A stretch of 64,000 nt of DNA from an uncultured Eubacteriales bacterium (lineage in GTDB: Bacteria; Bacillota; Clostridia; Oscillospirales; Butyricicoccaceae): NCBI GenBank assembly GCA_910579575.1, contig CAJTUM010000001.1:11262-75261 (forward strand), written 5' to 3'. The notes under the pieces were generated by a model. That model was not told where the DNA came from and searched no databases. It saw nothing but the letters and a program-made list of their open reading frames with translations. The position numbers and the translations under genes are program-made. Below are positions 16,469-24,368 of the stretch, piece by piece; position 1 is the first letter of the stretch; every line of letters begins with the position of its first letter.

Positions 16469-16505
16469 AAACCCGCCGACAAATTTGTCGACGGGTTTGC
16501 TTTTT
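16469..16505 (+). terminator. Intrinsic terminator
   Basis: AAACCCGCCGAC pairs with GTCGACGGGTTT (one bulge), followed by GCTTTTT; ends the anchored protein gene. Confidence 0.85.
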
Positions 16506-16642
16506 CTCGGGGAATACAGAGTTATCGTCAGCGCAGTTGACAAAGCGCAAAAACGCTTTGACGATAGAATCCATGCGCCTGACCGCCTGGCTCTGCGCCA
16601 TACAGGCCTATACAATCAAGCACAGCCGCCGAGCCTCCCCAA

Positions 16643-16694
16643 AGAATCCCTCCACCGCCTGACGGCGGTCCCCCTCCCTTTGGCAAGGGAGGCT
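16643..16694 (-). repeat. Dispersed palindromic repeat, copy 1
   Basis: On the minus strand this begins AGCCTCCCTTGCCAAAGGGA and ends GGAGGGATTCT, containing the hairpins CCTCCCTT/AAGGGAGG and ACCGCC/GGCGGT. An almost identical block in the other orientation begins at 27898. No coding potential. Confidence 0.75.
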
Positions 16695-16898
16695 GGCGAT
16701 AGACGAGGCCGCGGCCATGAACAAAAGTCCCTCCGCCGTCCCAGTGGGGACTGGCGATAGACGGGGCCCCGGCCATGGACAAAAGCCCCTCCGCCGTCCC
16801 AGAGGGGACTGGCGATAGACGAGGCCGCGGCCATGGACAAAAGCCCCTCCGCCGTCCCAGAGGGGACTGGCGATAGACGAGGCCGCGGCCATGAACGC
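16695..16898. repeat. 58-bp tandem repeat, 3.5 copies
   Basis: Units start GGCGATAGACGAGGCCGCGG at 16695, 16753, 16811 and 16869 (last one partial) and end CCCAGAGGGGACT. The second and third units differ at only a few bases. The stretch from 16506 to 16954 holds only these repeats; I see no gene in it. Confidence 0.9.
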
Positions 16899-16954
16899 TC
16901 AGGCCTATGCCGCAACCAAGCCGAAATGGAGTTTGCCCGTCGCAGCTTCGCGAC

Positions 16955-18406
16955 CTATTTTTTGGGGTTGATGGCCTGAGGTTTGATGCCGGCGGGGATG
17001 GGACACTTGTAGGTTTCGCCGTCCAGACGTTCCGTAAATTCGACCTTGGCCTTTTCGATGATGGAAGGGTCGTTGATCAGGTCGATGACCGTGGCGCCCA
17101 TCACCTTGCCGGCGCAGTTGACGCCCTTGTGGGCGATGGAGGTCTTGTTGCAGGCGGTGAACTGCCAGGAATGGCCCGGCGTTTTGGCCGCGGTTGTCAC
17201 CACGTGAATCTGGGCGGTGGGGCAGTTCCAGCTGACGTCGCCCACGTCGGTGGAGCCGGCGCCCACGGTATCATAGGGCTGAAGGGAGAGCAGCAGTTCG
17301 TTCAGCGACACGCCGTGCTCCTTGTAATAGTCATTCAGCTCCTTGCCCCAAGCCTTGGTGGTCTTGGCGGCGCCGTCTTCGGCGTTGGGGCCCGCCTCAT
17401 ATTGGGCGACAATCTGCCGGGCAAACTCGTGCTCCTCCTCGGTGTAATGAGGCACGCCGATTTCCTTGAAGTTTTCATAGAGCTGGGCTTCCAGCACATT
17501 GTTGGGAATGGTGTTGGAACAGCCCTTGATGAACTCGCTCTCCATGCGGGTTTCCGTCATCAGCGCGGCGCCCTGGGCAATCTTGTTGACCCGCTGATAT
17601 AGCTCCTCCACCTGGGAATTTCGGGGAGAGCGGATCAAATACAACACTTCGGCATAAGGCTGCACTACGTTGGGGGAATATCCGCCGGTATCCAAAATGG
17701 CATAATGAACCCGGGCTTCATCGATCATGTGCTCCCGCAGGAACTGCACGCCCACGTTCATCAGCTCCACGGCGTCCAGGGCGGAGCGGCCCATTTCCGG
17801 CGCGCCGGCGGCATGGGAAGCGGTGCCATAGAACCGATATTTCACCTGGTAATTGGCCAGGGAAGAGCCGCTGGCCACGTTGTTGGTGCCGCCGGGATGC
17901 CAAGTGATGGCGGCGTCCAAGTCTTTGAAGACCCCTTCTCGGGCCATAAAGGCCTTGCCGGAGCCCCCTTCTTCGCCAGGGCAGCCATAATAGATCACCG
18001 TGCCGGAAACCTCCGGGTTGTTTTGCAGATAGTTTTTCACGGCAATAGCCGCAGCCAGAGAGGCTGTGCCCAGGCAGTTGTGGCCGCAGCCATGGCCCGC
18101 GCCGCCGGGAACCAGCGCCTTCTTTTCTGCGCTGCCCGCCACTTGGCTCAGGCCGGAAAGGGCGTCAAACTCGCCCAGCAGGCCGATGACCGGCTTGCCG
18201 TGGCCATAAGTTCCGGTGAAGGCTGTGGGGATATCCGCCACGCCCTTTTCCACCGCGAAGCCCTCTTGCTCCAGGGCCTGACACAGCTTCTCCATGGATT
18301 GGAACTCCTGGAAGGCCGTTTCAGCATATTCCCAGATACTGTCGTTTACGTCGTCCAGCAGGGCCTGCTTCTCGTCGATGATCTTGATCGCTTCCGCCTT
18401 GTTCAT
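16955..18406 (-). CDS. M20D family amidohydrolase (AbgB-like)
   Basis: 483 residues, matching the size of p-aminobenzoyl-glutamate hydrolase subunit B (about 481). Metal-site motifs: LLGEFDAL, GAGHGCGHNCLG, CPGEEGGSGK and ITWHPGG, in M20D order; a dimerisation domain is inserted in the middle. These enzymes hydrolyse amide bonds of N-acyl or p-aminobenzoyl amino acids in the cytoplasm. The ribosome site is AGGTGG. It is monocistronic and lies in the same direction as the AraC-type gene, whose 3' end is 215 bp upstream. Exact substrate not deducible; no AbgA or AbgT partner is nearby. Confidence 0.88.
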   Translation of the reverse strand: MNKAEAIKIIDEKQALLDDVNDSIWEYAETAFQEFQSMEKLCQALEQEGFAVEKGVADIPTAFTGTYGHGKPVIGLLGEFDALSGLSQVAGSAEKKALVPGGAGHGCGHNCLGTASLAAAIAVKNYLQNNPEVSGTVIYYGCPGEEGGSGKAFMAREGVFKDLDAAITWHPGGTNNVASGSSLANYQVKYRFYGTASHAAGAPEMGRSALDAVELMNVGVQFLREHMIDEARVHYAILDTGGYSPNVVQPYAEVLYLIRSPRNSQVEELYQRVNKIAQGAALMTETRMESEFIKGCSNTIPNNVLEAQLYENFKEIGVPHYTEEEHEFARQIVAQYEAGPNAEDGAAKTTKAWGKELNDYYKEHGVSLNELLLSLQPYDTVGAGSTDVGDVSWNCPTAQIHVVTTAAKTPGHSWQFTACNKTSIAHKGVNCAGKVMGATVIDLINDPSIIEKAKVEFTERLDGETYKCPIPAGIKPQAINPKK

Positions 18407-18440
18407 CGGGCATTACCACCTTTTTATGTAAGATTGAGGG

Positions 18441-18519
18441 CCGGGCCGGCAGGCGCCGGCAGACATACTTGTGTCAGCGCGGCGAGCGAGGCCGCCTTTG
18501 TGCTCGACTGCCTCGGCCG
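18441..18519 (-). repeat. Dispersed intergenic repeat, variant copy
   Basis: The minus strand reads GGCCGAGGCAGTCGAGCAC, then an internal GC-rich part, then GCTGACACAAGTATGTC. The first block matches the 3' half of the structured repeats at 52.2-52.5 kb (GGCCGAGGCGGTCGAGCAC, then AGCTGACAC). The centre is diverged. Confidence 0.6.
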
Positions 18520-18621
18520 GATCCTGGTATGCGCTCCCTCATCGGATACAGTATACCATATTCCCGCAAAAGCCGGCAAGCGGAGTTGGCAGAACAGTCG
18601 GCGTCGCCGTCTCTTCCAAGC

Positions 18622-19665
18622 CTATGAAAACAAGGTTTTTGTTGTGTTTTCGTCCTCGACGCGGCGTTGTTTCATCGCCGCAAGAAGGGTTATTTTCCGG
18701 TATTCCTTGGGCGGGACCCGAAAAATGGATTGAAACGCAGCCGAAAACTTACTGGGGTTTTCATAACCCACCAACGCGGCAATTTCAGCAATGCTGATTT
18801 CTGTTTCGCCCAACAGCCTGGCTGCTTTTCGCAGCCGATAACGCCTCATATAGGCGGCCATCGGGGCGCCATAAACGCGCTTGAAAACCGCCTTCAAAGT
18901 GGAAGGGTTGAGGCCGTGCTGCCGAGAAAGCTCTTCTATGGTGAATCGCCGATCCAGACGCTCTGTCAACTGCTTGTGAACCGCTTGGACGATTGCAATT
19001 TGCCAGCTGGGGCAGATCGCCCGCTCCGCCGCTTCCGCCGGCTCCAACGCGCTCAAAAACAGCAGAAGCTCCTGAATCTTTAGTTTGAAATAGGGCAGTT
19101 GGAGCTGGGAAGGCAGCGCATAAAGCCCGGAGAATATGCCGTCCAGCCGAAGATCGGCGGCCATGACGGCGTATCCCCTGCGCCCGCAGAAAGTTTCGCA
19201 AAGCCGCCTCCCGCTGACGCCCGCTTCCCGCAGAATGGCCGGCGGCTCTTGCTCCAGCGCCTCCATATCGATCATGACGGCCATGCCCTCGTAATACCCT
19301 GCCGGCAAATGGGCAACGGATTCTGCGCAGACGTCCATCTTATGAAACGATATATCTTCCTCCCCCAAATAGATGCTGGCGTCGTCCCGCATATCCCAGC
19401 CCAATCGTCCTTGGCGACAATGGTTGATTTGCAGCACAGAACCCAAAGGCGCATGGCAAAATTCATAATAGCCGGCTTGATATCGGCTGCGGCTCAGAAC
19501 AACGCCGGGAAAGACGGTCCAATATTCCATCAGTCCCCTGCCGTTGGAACGGGCGTAGAGGGTTTTCTCAAAAAAAGGCGCATATTGGGGCGTATGGTTT
19601 TCAATCCGCAGGGCGCCTTCTGGAATATCCAATAGGATTTTCTCCTGTTTTGTATATTGTTTCAT
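18622..19665 (-). CDS. AraC/XylS family transcriptional regulator
   Basis: 347 residues. The C-terminal ~100 residues form the double helix-turn-helix: RRFTIEELSRQHGLNPSTLKAVFKRVYG and RKAARLLGETEISIAEIAALVGYENPSKFSAAFQSIFRVPPKEYR, a clear AraC signature. The N-terminal ~220 residues are an effector domain of unknown ligand. Start 19665 has GGGGAGGG at proper spacing. It is transcribed divergently from the metal amidohydrolase gene at 19842, and a pair of direct repeats between them is a likely binding site. Known AraC biology makes activation of that gene the simplest reading. Confidence 0.9.
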   Translation of the reverse strand: MKQYTKQEKILLDIPEGALRIENHTPQYAPFFEKTLYARSNGRGLMEYWTVFPGVVLSRSRYQAGYYEFCHAPLGSVLQINHCRQGRLGWDMRDDASIYLGEEDISFHKMDVCAESVAHLPAGYYEGMAVMIDMEALEQEPPAILREAGVSGRRLCETFCGRRGYAVMAADLRLDGIFSGLYALPSQLQLPYFKLKIQELLLFLSALEPAEAAERAICPSWQIAIVQAVHKQLTERLDRRFTIEELSRQHGLNPSTLKAVFKRVYGAPMAAYMRRYRLRKAARLLGETEISIAEIAALVGYENPSKFSAAFQSIFRVPPKEYRKITLLAAMKQRRVEDENTTKTLFS

Positions 19666-19724
19666 CTGGTTTCCCTCCCCTGCAAGAAAACGGCCTGCTT
19701 TGCCCAAAAGAAGCGCGGAAAGAA

Positions 19725-19766
19725 TCCAAACAGAAATGGATTTGCTCCAAACAGAAGCGATTGGCT
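19725..19766. promoter_or_regulatory. Direct-repeat operator for the AraC-type regulator
   Basis: Two adjacent 21-bp repeats, each starting TCCAAACAGAA (19725 and 19746), with GGATT/CGATT later in each. The period of exactly two helical turns on one face, ending 8 bp before the -35 element, is classic for AraC activator sites. Confidence 0.6.
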
Positions 19767-19774
19767 TCAGGCGA

Positions 19775-19803
19775 TTGACGCTCTTGTAAGGCCATTATAT
19801 TAT
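19775..19803 (+). promoter_or_regulatory. Promoter of the amidohydrolase gene
   Basis: TTGACG (19775-19780), 17-bp spacer, TATTAT (19798-19803). Confidence 0.7.
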
Positions 19804-19841
19804 GGGAACGCAAACAAATCTATTGCGGAAGGGGTTATTCT

Positions 19842-21011
19842 ATGAAAGCGGCTTTTATTCACGCGAATGTTATCGACGTCCTGGAGCGCAAAACCTTAAT
19901 CGATCAAACCGTTCTGATAGAGGAGGGCCGGATTTGCGCCGTGGGCCCGCAGCTGGATACCGCTGGGTATCAGATAGAGGATCTGGGCGGCAAATATCTA
20001 TCCCCCGGCTTTTTCAATATGCATGTGCATACCACTGTTTCCGCCTCTACTGATTCCAACTTTCACGCTTATACGCCAGTGGAATCTACCTTGCTATCCC
20101 TGGAAAACCTGGCTTCTTATATCCGAAGCGGCGTCACTTTTGTGCGGGACGTAGGCTCCTATGACGAAATTTGGGAAATTCGGGAGGCTGTGCGGAGCGG
20201 GCGGATTGCAATGGCCCCAGATATGCAGCTGTCCGGCCGCCCCATTTGCCAAACGGGAGGCACAACCTGGACCATGGTAGGATACCAAGCCGACGGCGAG
20301 GATGAATGTCGGAAAGCAGCCCGCTTGATGTTGCGCTCCGGCGCGGATTGGATAAAGCTGATGGGCACAGGGGGCATTATCACAAGGGGCAGCAACCCCA
20401 ACGCCACGCAGCTCTCAGTTGAGGAACTGAGGGCCGCTTCGGAGGAAGCCCACAAGCTGGGCCTCAAATCTTGCTGCCATGTGCAAAACGACGCCGGCGC
20501 CCGCAACGCGATTTTGGCGGGGGTAGACTGCCTGGAGCACGGGGATATCCTCTCCGACGAGACCATTCAGATGATGGTAGACCGAGGCGTTTGGCTGGAC
20601 CCCACGCTTTCCGCCGCCTACTGCATTTTCAATCGGGCCCCGGAGGGAGAATTCAAGACAAAAGCGGAAAAAGGCTTCAAAACCTCCCTGGACAGCTTTA
20701 AGCGGGCCTACGCCGCCGGCGTCCCCTGCGTGCTGGCCAACGACTGCGGCGCCCAGTTCTGTTACCACGATGAGTTTGCCTTGGAGCTGGAGATGGCGGC
20801 GAACTACTGCGGCGTAAATCCCTATGAAGCCTTTGCCATGGCCACTGTCAACGCCGCCGCTCTATGCGGCGTAGAAAAGGATCTGGGGTCTGTTACCGTC
20901 GGGAAAAAAGCCCATTTTGCCGTATTTGCCCAAGACCCCATTGCGGATATCAAGGCCGCTCAAGACTGCTGTATGACGGTAAAAAACGGTCAAATTCTCT
21001 GGAAAAAGTAA
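19842..21011 (+). CDS. Metal-dependent amidohydrolase (imidazolonepropionase/prolidase-like)
   Basis: 389 residues, binuclear amidohydrolase pattern: FNMHVHTT (HxH) after the beta-sandwich start, DWIKLMGTGG (bridging carboxylated Lys), SCCHVQND and CLEHGD (His ligands), LANDCGAQ (catalytic Asp). The ending VGKKAHFAVFAQDPIADI is typical of the C-terminal return to the sandwich. This subgroup includes Xaa-Arg/Xaa-Pro dipeptidases and related N-acyl amino acid hydrolases. Regulated by the divergent AraC-type protein, it probably responds to its substrate. No transporter is linked. Family sure, substrate unknown. Confidence 0.88.
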   Translation: MKAAFIHANVIDVLERKTLIDQTVLIEEGRICAVGPQLDTAGYQIEDLGGKYLSPGFFNMHVHTTVSASTDSNFHAYTPVESTLLSLENLASYIRSGVTFVRDVGSYDEIWEIREAVRSGRIAMAPDMQLSGRPICQTGGTTWTMVGYQADGEDECRKAARLMLRSGADWIKLMGTGGIITRGSNPNATQLSVEELRAASEEAHKLGLKSCCHVQNDAGARNAILAGVDCLEHGDILSDETIQMMVDRGVWLDPTLSAAYCIFNRAPEGEFKTKAEKGFKTSLDSFKRAYAAGVPCVLANDCGAQFCYHDEFALELEMAANYCGVNPYEAFAMATVNAAALCGVEKDLGSVTVGKKAHFAVFAQDPIADIKAAQDCCMTVKNGQILWKK

Positions 21012-21048
21012 CTTTTAACCATCGCTATACGGCGAAGAAAGCGACAGC

Positions 21049-21105
21049 GACGCCCGGAACCTGAGTTTTTTGCACAAAGAACCTATGCTTCGGGCGTTGT
21101 TTTAT
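21049..21105 (+). terminator. Possible terminator after the amidohydrolase gene
   Basis: GACGCCCG and CGGGCGT can pair across a long (about 30 nt) loop and are followed by TGTTTTATC. The long loop makes this weaker than the other terminators here. Confidence 0.4.
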
Positions 21106-21163
21106 CAATCGAATCAAGGCCCTAAAGGCCAAAAGCTCCATAGAGCTTGATAAAATTTCCTTA

Positions 21164-21600
21164 TCATTGGCCCTCTTCCCAAAACAGCGCCTCATAGACG
21201 GCTCTTGTTTGCGCTTCCTCCCCCAGGATAAAGGGTCGTCGGCATAACATAAGGTTCAAAAGGGCTGTTCCCGCTGCAAGGAGGCGGACAGGAGCCGCCA
21301 GAGCAGGTAGCTTTTGCGCCCGAAGGCGCCCAAATCCTTCGCCTGGGCATAGGCTTGAGCCAAGCGGGCGAACAGAAGCCGGCAGAAGGAGGCGACGGGA
21401 AACCGGGGCCAGCGCTCCGCCCAATAGCCGTTCAGCAGGCTGGCGGAGGCTTTCAAATCCCCGGCGAAAATCTCCAGCTCCAGCAAGATTCCGCCCCGTT
21501 CCGGGCATTCCAAAAAGAGCCGATGCAGCAGCGCAAGATAATCCTCCTGGTGCTCAAACCCGCTTTGGTTCAGCAAAAGCAGAGCGTAAAGCTGTTCCAT
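21164..21600 (-). pseudogene. Hypothetical protein gene with a probable frameshift
   Basis: The frame from ATG 21600 (MEQLYALLLLNQSGFEH...) stops at 21256 after SASLQREQPF. The -1/+2 frame carries on in the same style (TALLNLMLCRRPFILGEEAQTRAVYEALFWEEGQ) to a stop at 21164. Adding one base at the ACAGCCC run near 21263 would join them into a helical protein of about 145 residues. It starts 2 bp after the stop of the upstream membrane protein gene. Function unknown. It could be real decay or a base-calling error. Confidence 0.55.
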
Positions 21601-21601
21601 T

Positions 21602-22030
21602 TCACCATACCATAGCGTCCCAGAAATAGGGCGCCAGCACTATCAGAAACAGAGAAAACCCGGCGTGGAGCCAGAAGAGGAGGGCGGTCTTTTTGCCCCG
21701 GTTGTCCGCCGGGGCGGGACCGCCCGCTCCCGCCGTTTGGGCTTGCAGCCGCCAGAGCTTGCCGCCGCAGTAGAGCAGATAGAGGTTCAGCAGCCCGTAA
21801 AGGGCCAGGTTCAGCGGGTAAAACCGGATCGCCACTGGCGCCAGCAGCGCCGCCAGAGTCCCCAGCATCATCCGCTTGGGGATTTTTTCCGTGTCCGGCC
21901 GGGAATAAACCCATTCGTTTCGCGCCGTCAAAGCGCACAGGGCGCCGTTGAGCAGCAAATCCCCCCAGAGGGACGTTTTGAGAATCAATACCATCAAAAG
22001 CAGATTGAAGGGATAGGGGACATAGTCCAT
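21602..22030 (-). CDS. Small polytopic membrane protein, unknown function
   Basis: 142 residues with about four hydrophobic segments: LLLMVLILKTSLWGDLLLNGA, MLGTLAALLAPVAIRFY, NLALYGLLNLYLLYCGG and LFWLHAGFSLFLIVLAPYF. A charged/Gly-rich linker lies before the last segment. GGAGGAGAGAAAGCC precedes the ATG. It is coupled to the frameshifted gene downstream. No family recognised. Confidence 0.6.
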   Translation of the reverse strand: MDYVPYPFNLLLMVLILKTSLWGDLLLNGALCALTARNEWVYSRPDTEKIPKRMMLGTLAALLAPVAIRFYPLNLALYGLLNLYLLYCGGKLWRLQAQTAGAGGPAPADNRGKKTALLFWLHAGFSLFLIVLAPYFWDAMVW

Positions 22031-22055
22031 GGCTTTCTCTCCTCCTCAAAATATG

Positions 22056-22093
22056 CCGCAAAATCATGGGCAATTTTGCCCATGATTTTGCGG
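22056..22093. repeat. Perfect 38-bp inverted repeat (18-bp arms, 2-nt centre)
   Basis: Arm CCGCAAAATCATGGGCAA, centre TT, then the exact reverse complement. It lies between the AT-rich ORF and the membrane protein gene. With no T-run after the stem it is not a standard terminator. Confidence 0.9.
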
Positions 22094-22104
22094 TAGTTAA
22101 TCAC

Positions 22105-22608
22105 TTATTTGCCATACCAAGGGCTGTTGAAATACCGATTGGTATCAAACTTCGCAAATTCATATGTATGTGAATGGTATGTCTTTGGGCAAGCCCTTCC
22201 GCTTGTATATGCAGTAAAGGTAGAACATGCTGCGCGAGAACCTGGACCTAACAGGTTGCATTTATCACTGTTTCGGCAAAAAGTAACTTGCTGCAAAGAG
22301 ACATCACAATCACTTCCATTAAAATTGGTTGCCGCTTTGATAGGATGCGCAAGCTTGCTGTAGTGAATATCATCTGTGTGAGGACCATTGAAACGATTAC
22401 AATGGACTTGATTTCCTACAGAATATTTTGTTCCATATGGAGGCCCAACAAAGTCCAAATCTTCCGATAGAGAAGCAAGATACTCTTCGTTCTTTTCATC
22501 CATAAGATCAAACAGATCGAAAAGATCTTCCTCAATCAAAATCTTTGGAGAGCGTTCATCTACCAAAACAGAATCATCCGTATCCAAAGCATAAACAGCC
22601 CGTTCCAA
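22105..22608 (-). CDS. AT-rich hypothetical ORF, acidic N-terminus and Cys-containing C-terminus, possibly a disrupted gene
   Basis: 167 codons from a TTG at 22608. The first ~50 residues are very acidic (ILIEEDLFDLFDLMDEKNEEYLASLSEDLDF). The rest is polar with scattered Cys/His (VHCNRF, DCDVS, TFCRNSDKCN, AACST, RACPKTYHSH). Base composition is clearly lower in GC than its neighbours, a sign of transfer. The TTG lies 6 bp after an in-frame TAA (22615-22617), and the same frame continues upstream to ATG 22698. So this is either a two-part gene broken by a nonsense mutation or a short upstream ORF followed by a restart. The acidic-then-Cys layout is reminiscent of a precursor peptide, but no modification enzyme is adjacent. 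Function unknown. Confidence 0.5.
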   Translation of the reverse strand: MERAVYALDTDDSVLVDERSPKILIEEDLFDLFDLMDEKNEEYLASLSEDLDFVGPPYGTKYSVGNQVHCNRFNGPHTDDIHYSKLAHPIKAATNFNGSDCDVSLQQVTFCRNSDKCNLLGPGSRAACSTFTAYTSGRACPKTYHSHTYEFAKFDTNRYFNSPWYGK

Positions 22609-22614
22609 CTCGCC

Positions 22615-22698
22615 TTAAATCGTGGGTTCAACATGCTTTATGGCAATGGACACTCGTTGAGCACAAAGATTTGTGTTCAACTCATATTCCATATTCAT
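22615..22698 (-). CDS. Short upstream ORF in frame with the AT-rich ORF
   Basis: 27 codons (MNMEYELNTNLCAQRVSIAI, then KHVEPTI, TAA). It sits just after a strong promoter with almost no leader and no clear ribosome site. An imperfect 26-bp inverted repeat (GTTGAGCACAAA / TTTGTGTTCAAC, 22656-22681) lies inside it. It may be the original N-terminus of the following ORF or a regulatory leader. Confidence 0.4.
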   Translation of the reverse strand: MNMEYELNTNLCAQRVSIAIKHVEPTI

Positions 22699-22711
22699 AA
22701 TAGCTATTATG

Positions 22712-22739
22712 CTTATATCATAACTTTTTAGATTGTCAA
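22712..22739 (-). promoter_or_regulatory. Promoter of the AT-rich ORF
   Basis: Minus strand TTGACA (22734-22739), 16-bp spacer, TATAAG (22712-22717), in an AT-rich stretch. Confidence 0.65.
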
Positions 22740-22761
22740 TAAAAATTTATTTATTTTTATA

Positions 22762-23571
22762 TCATTTATAATAAACTGTAATCTGCCGCTGAGGGTAGGG
22801 GATATGAAAGCCGTTCATCAGCAGGGCGTCTTTGACGGCCTCATAGAGGTCGCAGCGGGTTTCGATCATATCCGGCCCGGCTGTCCAGGCCCTGGCCCGG
22901 ATGGTGACGGCGCTGTCCGCCAGCTCCCAGACTTTTACAAAAATGGGTCTGCTTTGGTCCACCCGAGGGTCGGCGGCGATCACGTCCTGAATCAGCTGTC
23001 GGACGGCGGCGGTATCGTCCTGGTAGCCGACGCCAATCGTCAGCTCCAGCTGCCGCTTGCCTTCGGCGGAATAATTGACGATATTGCCCTTGCTCAGCTG
23101 GCCGTTGGGCACATAGATCAGCTTGTTGTCCACAGTGGCCAAAGTGGTGTGGATAAAGCCGATCAGACGCACCGTCCCCTCTGCGCCGCACAGCTCCACA
23201 TAATCCCCCGCCTTAAAGGGCTTGGTGTACAGCACAAAAATCCCTCCGGCGATGTTGGCCAAAGTATCCTGCATGGCCAAGGACAGAGCCAGGCCGAAGA
23301 CGCCCAGTAAGGTGACGAACGAGGAGGACGGGATGCCCAGCTGGCCCATAATCACGGTGATCAGCACAAAATAGAGGACCAGGCGGCAGACTGTCAGCAG
23401 GGTATGAGTTAGGGACGGCTCCAAAGCCCCCCGACCTAAAGCCCGGCTCAGCAGCCGCAGGGCCAAACGAATGAGCAAATACCCCAGCAGCGCCGCCAAA
23501 GCCGCGCGGATCAGCGTCTCTGCGCTGAGCCGGGAAAGCCGGTTGATAAAACTTTGCATTTCTCCGTCCAT
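22762..23571 (-). CDS. Small-conductance mechanosensitive channel (MscS family)
   Basis: 269 residues, near the 286 of E. coli MscS. There are three hydrophobic segments (ALAALLGYLLIRLALRL; LLTVCRLVLYFVLITVIMGQLG; SSFVTLLGVFGLALSLAMQD), the last being the pore-lining TM3 with the typical glycine/alanine pattern. The beta domain follows: KPFKAGDYVELCGAEGTV and the NKLIYVPNGQLSKGNIVNYS signature. It opens under membrane tension to release solutes in osmotic downshock. Ribosome site AAGGAGG. Apparently monocistronic. Confidence 0.93.
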   Translation of the reverse strand: MDGEMQSFINRLSRLSAETLIRAALAALLGYLLIRLALRLLSRALGRGALEPSLTHTLLTVCRLVLYFVLITVIMGQLGIPSSSFVTLLGVFGLALSLAMQDTLANIAGGIFVLYTKPFKAGDYVELCGAEGTVRLIGFIHTTLATVDNKLIYVPNGQLSKGNIVNYSAEGKRQLELTIGVGYQDDTAAVRQLIQDVIAADPRVDQSRPIFVKVWELADSAVTIRARAWTAGPDMIETRCDLYEAVKDALLMNGFHIPYPQRQITVYYK

Positions 23572-23748
23572 TCAACATTCCTCCTTTTTTCAAGGCTATT
23601 GTACCACAAAGTTGTTGAGGAGGAAGGAATGTTTTTTCAGGACGCGGCCCCGAACCCCCGCAAGACCTTTTGAAAAAGGGTTTGATCCTAAAACCAGATA
23701 GAGCGCCATGGCCAGCTCTCTGGATTCTCCCTCTTTTAGAATTATTAG

Positions 23749-23783
23749 CAAAAAACAAACCCCTGTCATGAAAAAGACAGGGG
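23749..23783 (-). terminator. Intrinsic terminator of the small membrane protein gene
   Basis: Minus strand CCCCTGTC, loop, GACAGGGG, then TTTGTTTTTT. Confidence 0.8.
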
Positions 23784-23798
23784 CTTGTGAAAGTCAAT

Positions 23799-24089
23799 TC
23801 ATCGAATATCCAGCTTGTTTGGCGCCGCAATCCCTTCCTCCACGCCGTAAAGATTCAGATACAGTACTCCAAGAGGAAACGATATGGACAAAACAGCAAA
23901 AATAATACATACTACATATTGTTTTTGCCGCCCAAAGTAAATAGAGGCAAAGACAAAATAGGCTTCTAACGTGATTACAGCGACCCAGCTGAACCACCTG
24001 ACGCCAATCAAATTTATGAATATTGAAACGCTGGCCAATGTGCTAAATTTTCCTAAATTTTCGCGTGTAAATACACGGTTCCAATGCAT
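23799..24089 (-). CDS. Small membrane protein, unknown function
   Basis: 96 residues, with at least two hydrophobic helices (WFSWVAVITLEAYFVFASIYF and YVVCIIFAVLSISFPLGVLYL) and a weaker first one (STLASVSIFINLIGV). The start at 24089 is preferred to ATG 24095 because GGGAG is then 7 nt away. AT-rich relative to its neighbours. It has its own terminator, supporting a real transcript. Family not recognised. Confidence 0.6.
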   Translation of the reverse strand: MHWNRVFTRENLGKFSTLASVSIFINLIGVRWFSWVAVITLEAYFVFASIYFGRQKQYVVCIIFAVLSISFPLGVLYLNLYGVEEGIAAPNKLDIR

Positions 24090-24307
24090 ATACATTCTCC
24101 CTTTGCGTAATCAAACTGCATTGTCGTTAGGATATCGCTTTTTTTCAAGAATGTCAAGATAAATTTTCCAATATAGCGCCGGCATACTGCAATATCCCAT
24201 TGTGGGAGAAGCGTTCAGAAGCCCTTTGACGAAACCGCTTCCCGCCCCAACAGCCGCAGGCTTTGGAACCTTCTGCGGCAATATTTTGCGCAACCCGGCA
24301 GACGAGA

Positions 24308-24336
24308 TAGACAATGCTCCGGTTGTGTGATATGAT
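24308..24336 (+). promoter_or_regulatory. Promoter of the acyltransferase gene
   Basis: TAGACA (24308-24313), 17-bp spacer, TATGAT (24331-24336). Confidence 0.6.
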
Positions 24337-24368
24337 AAGGACAGAGCATGAAAAAGGGAGGGGCGAAT

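Noticed and set aside
16695..16898. CRISPR array
   Set aside because: 58-bp units are directly adjacent with no unique spacers and no cas genes nearby.
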